A stretch of DNA of 64,000 bases from assembly GCA_017467805.1 (NCBI GenBank), contig JAFUKJ010000065.1, positions 1-64,000 of the forward strand, in the 5' to 3' direction. The notes beneath the pieces are model-generated. The model searched no databases. It saw nothing but the letters and a program-made list of their open reading frames with translations, and was not told the origin of the DNA. This document shows positions 63,369-64,000 of this stretch, one piece after another; position 1 is the first letter of the stretch, and every line of letters begins with the position of its first letter. Both the position numbers and the translations under genes were made by a program. This DNA is from Lachnospiraceae bacterium (GTDB lineage: Bacteria > Bacillota > Clostridia > Lachnospirales > Lachnospiraceae).

Positions 63369-63512
63369 TGCCCAAACCTCCTATGTACTCTGAATAATTA
63401 CATTATACTACATCTTCTGTTAAAAATGTGTAAAATCACAAAGAATACAAGCTTTTTTCACAGGTTATTGTTGAAAAAAGCGAGAAAATGCTACGATTGA
63501 CATAAATAGTCT

Positions 63513-63540
63513 TTGATTAACCATACAGATATGTTACAAT
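63513..63540 (+). promoter_or_regulatory. Promoter of the RpiB-like gene
   Basis: TTGATT (63513-63518), 16 bases, TACAAT (63535-63540) with TG one base upstream (extended -10). Confidence 0.6.
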
Positions 63541-63575
63541 CAAACTATCGAAATTGAAAAAGGATGGTATGAGAA

Positions 63576-64000
63576 ATGAAAATCGCATTAATTAATGAGA
63601 ACAGTCAGGCAGCTAAGAATGCTTTGATTTGTGAGACCTTGAAGAAGGTTGTAGAGCCAATGGGACATGAGGTAGTGAACTATGGTATGTACTCTGCAGA
63701 GGATGCTAACCAGCTTACATATGTTCAGATTGGTATCTTAACAGCAGTATTATTAAATTCAGGAGCAGCTGATTTCGTAATCACAGGTTGTGGTACAGGT
63801 GAGGGGGCTATGCTTGCTTGTAACTCATTCCCAGCAGTACTTTGCGGACATGTTGAGTCTCCATTGGATGCTTATTTATTCTCTCAGGTAAATGACGGTA
63901 ACTGTATCGCACTTCCATTCGCTGAGAACTTCGGATGGGGCGGAGAGTTGAATCTTCAGTACATCTTTGAGAAGTTATTCTGCACACCAGGTGGCGGCGG
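63576..64000 (+). CDS. RpiB/LacA/LacB-family sugar-phosphate isomerase (5' part)
   Basis: The first 141 residues are visible; the gene runs off the window. The start MKIALINENSQ, FVITGCGTGEGAMLACNSFP and HVESPLDAYLF fit the family's phosphate- and ring-opening region, where ITGCGTGEG carries the conserved cysteine and glycines. It should interconvert ribose 5-phosphate and ribulose 5-phosphate or a related pair. AAAGGATGG precedes the ATG at 63576. Confidence 0.8.
   Translation, partial: MKIALINENSQAAKNALICETLKKVVEPMGHEVVNYGMYSAEDANQLTYVQIGILTAVLLNSGAADFVITGCGTGEGAMLACNSFPAVLCGHVESPLDAYLFSQVNDGNCIALPFAENFGWGGELNLQYIFEKLFCTPGGG

Overview
The window reads as a low-to-moderate GC Firmicute chromosome, most likely an anaerobic gut-type Clostridia of the Lachnospiraceae kind (inference). 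The grounds are the AGGAGG-type ribosome binding sites, the FabK-dependent type II fatty-acid operon, a BspA-like leucine-rich secreted protein, several LxxC lipoproteins and compact SigA-type promoters. No rRNA, tRNA or CRISPR array was seen.

Region 1 (1-23.6 kb) is a cell-surface polysaccharide locus, all on the + strand, with short gaps or overlaps between genes. It holds a sugar aminotransferase, an ABC exporter (Wzm/Wzt with a C-terminal glycan-binding-type domain), a WbqC-like protein, a YdjC-type deacetylase, an SDR, at least four glycosyltransferases, a beta-helix acyltransferase, a large polytopic protein, a DUF2304-type protein, an FrhB-like iron-sulphur protein, a Wzx-like flippase and a polysaccharide pyruvyltransferase. 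The last five genes (17.56-23.55 kb) have a different base composition. They form a CDP-3,6-dideoxyhexose module (RfbF, RfbH, RfbG) with a thiamine-diphosphate enzyme and a reductase, resembling the yersiniose pathway for branched sugars, but the usual RfbH reductase is absent. A PD-(D/E)XK nuclease-like gene follows.

Region 2 (24.8-33.9 kb) is a fatty-acid synthesis operon: acpP, fabK, fabD, fabG, fabF, fabZ, an accD-accA fusion, a second FabK-like flavoprotein, fabH and a FabT-like MarR repressor. A near-consensus promoter is followed at once by two TTTGA-N3-TCAAA operators, and a long hairpin lies between fabK and fabD.

Region 3 (34-53.5 kb) is mixed: a membrane diguanylate cyclase, a PHP phosphoesterase, a PAP2 protein overlapped by an orphan Phd-type antitoxin, a 6S-like structured RNA, a 639-bp non-coding fold-back element with 17-bp terminal inverted repeats, an M13 peptidase, two SH3-like secreted proteins flanking an alarmone-hydrolase-like HD protein, a D,D-carboxypeptidase with an altered SxN motif, an rRNA methyltransferase, an XRE regulator with three phased operators, a chemoreceptor, a CPBP protease and a GH43 lipoprotein.

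Region 4 (53.6-60.5 kb) looks like accessory or conflict DNA. It has an HTH-MntA antitoxin fusion with its own operators, a decayed HepT toxin, a methyltransferase beside the remnant of a paralogue, and a tightly coupled four-gene operon built round a coiled-coil MoxR-type AAA+ ATPase. That operon is the best candidate for an undescribed system. Region 5 (60.5-64 kb) returns to housekeeping genes: an MFS transporter, a glycerophosphodiesterase, a small (p)ppGpp synthetase and the start of an RpiB/LacAB-type isomerase.
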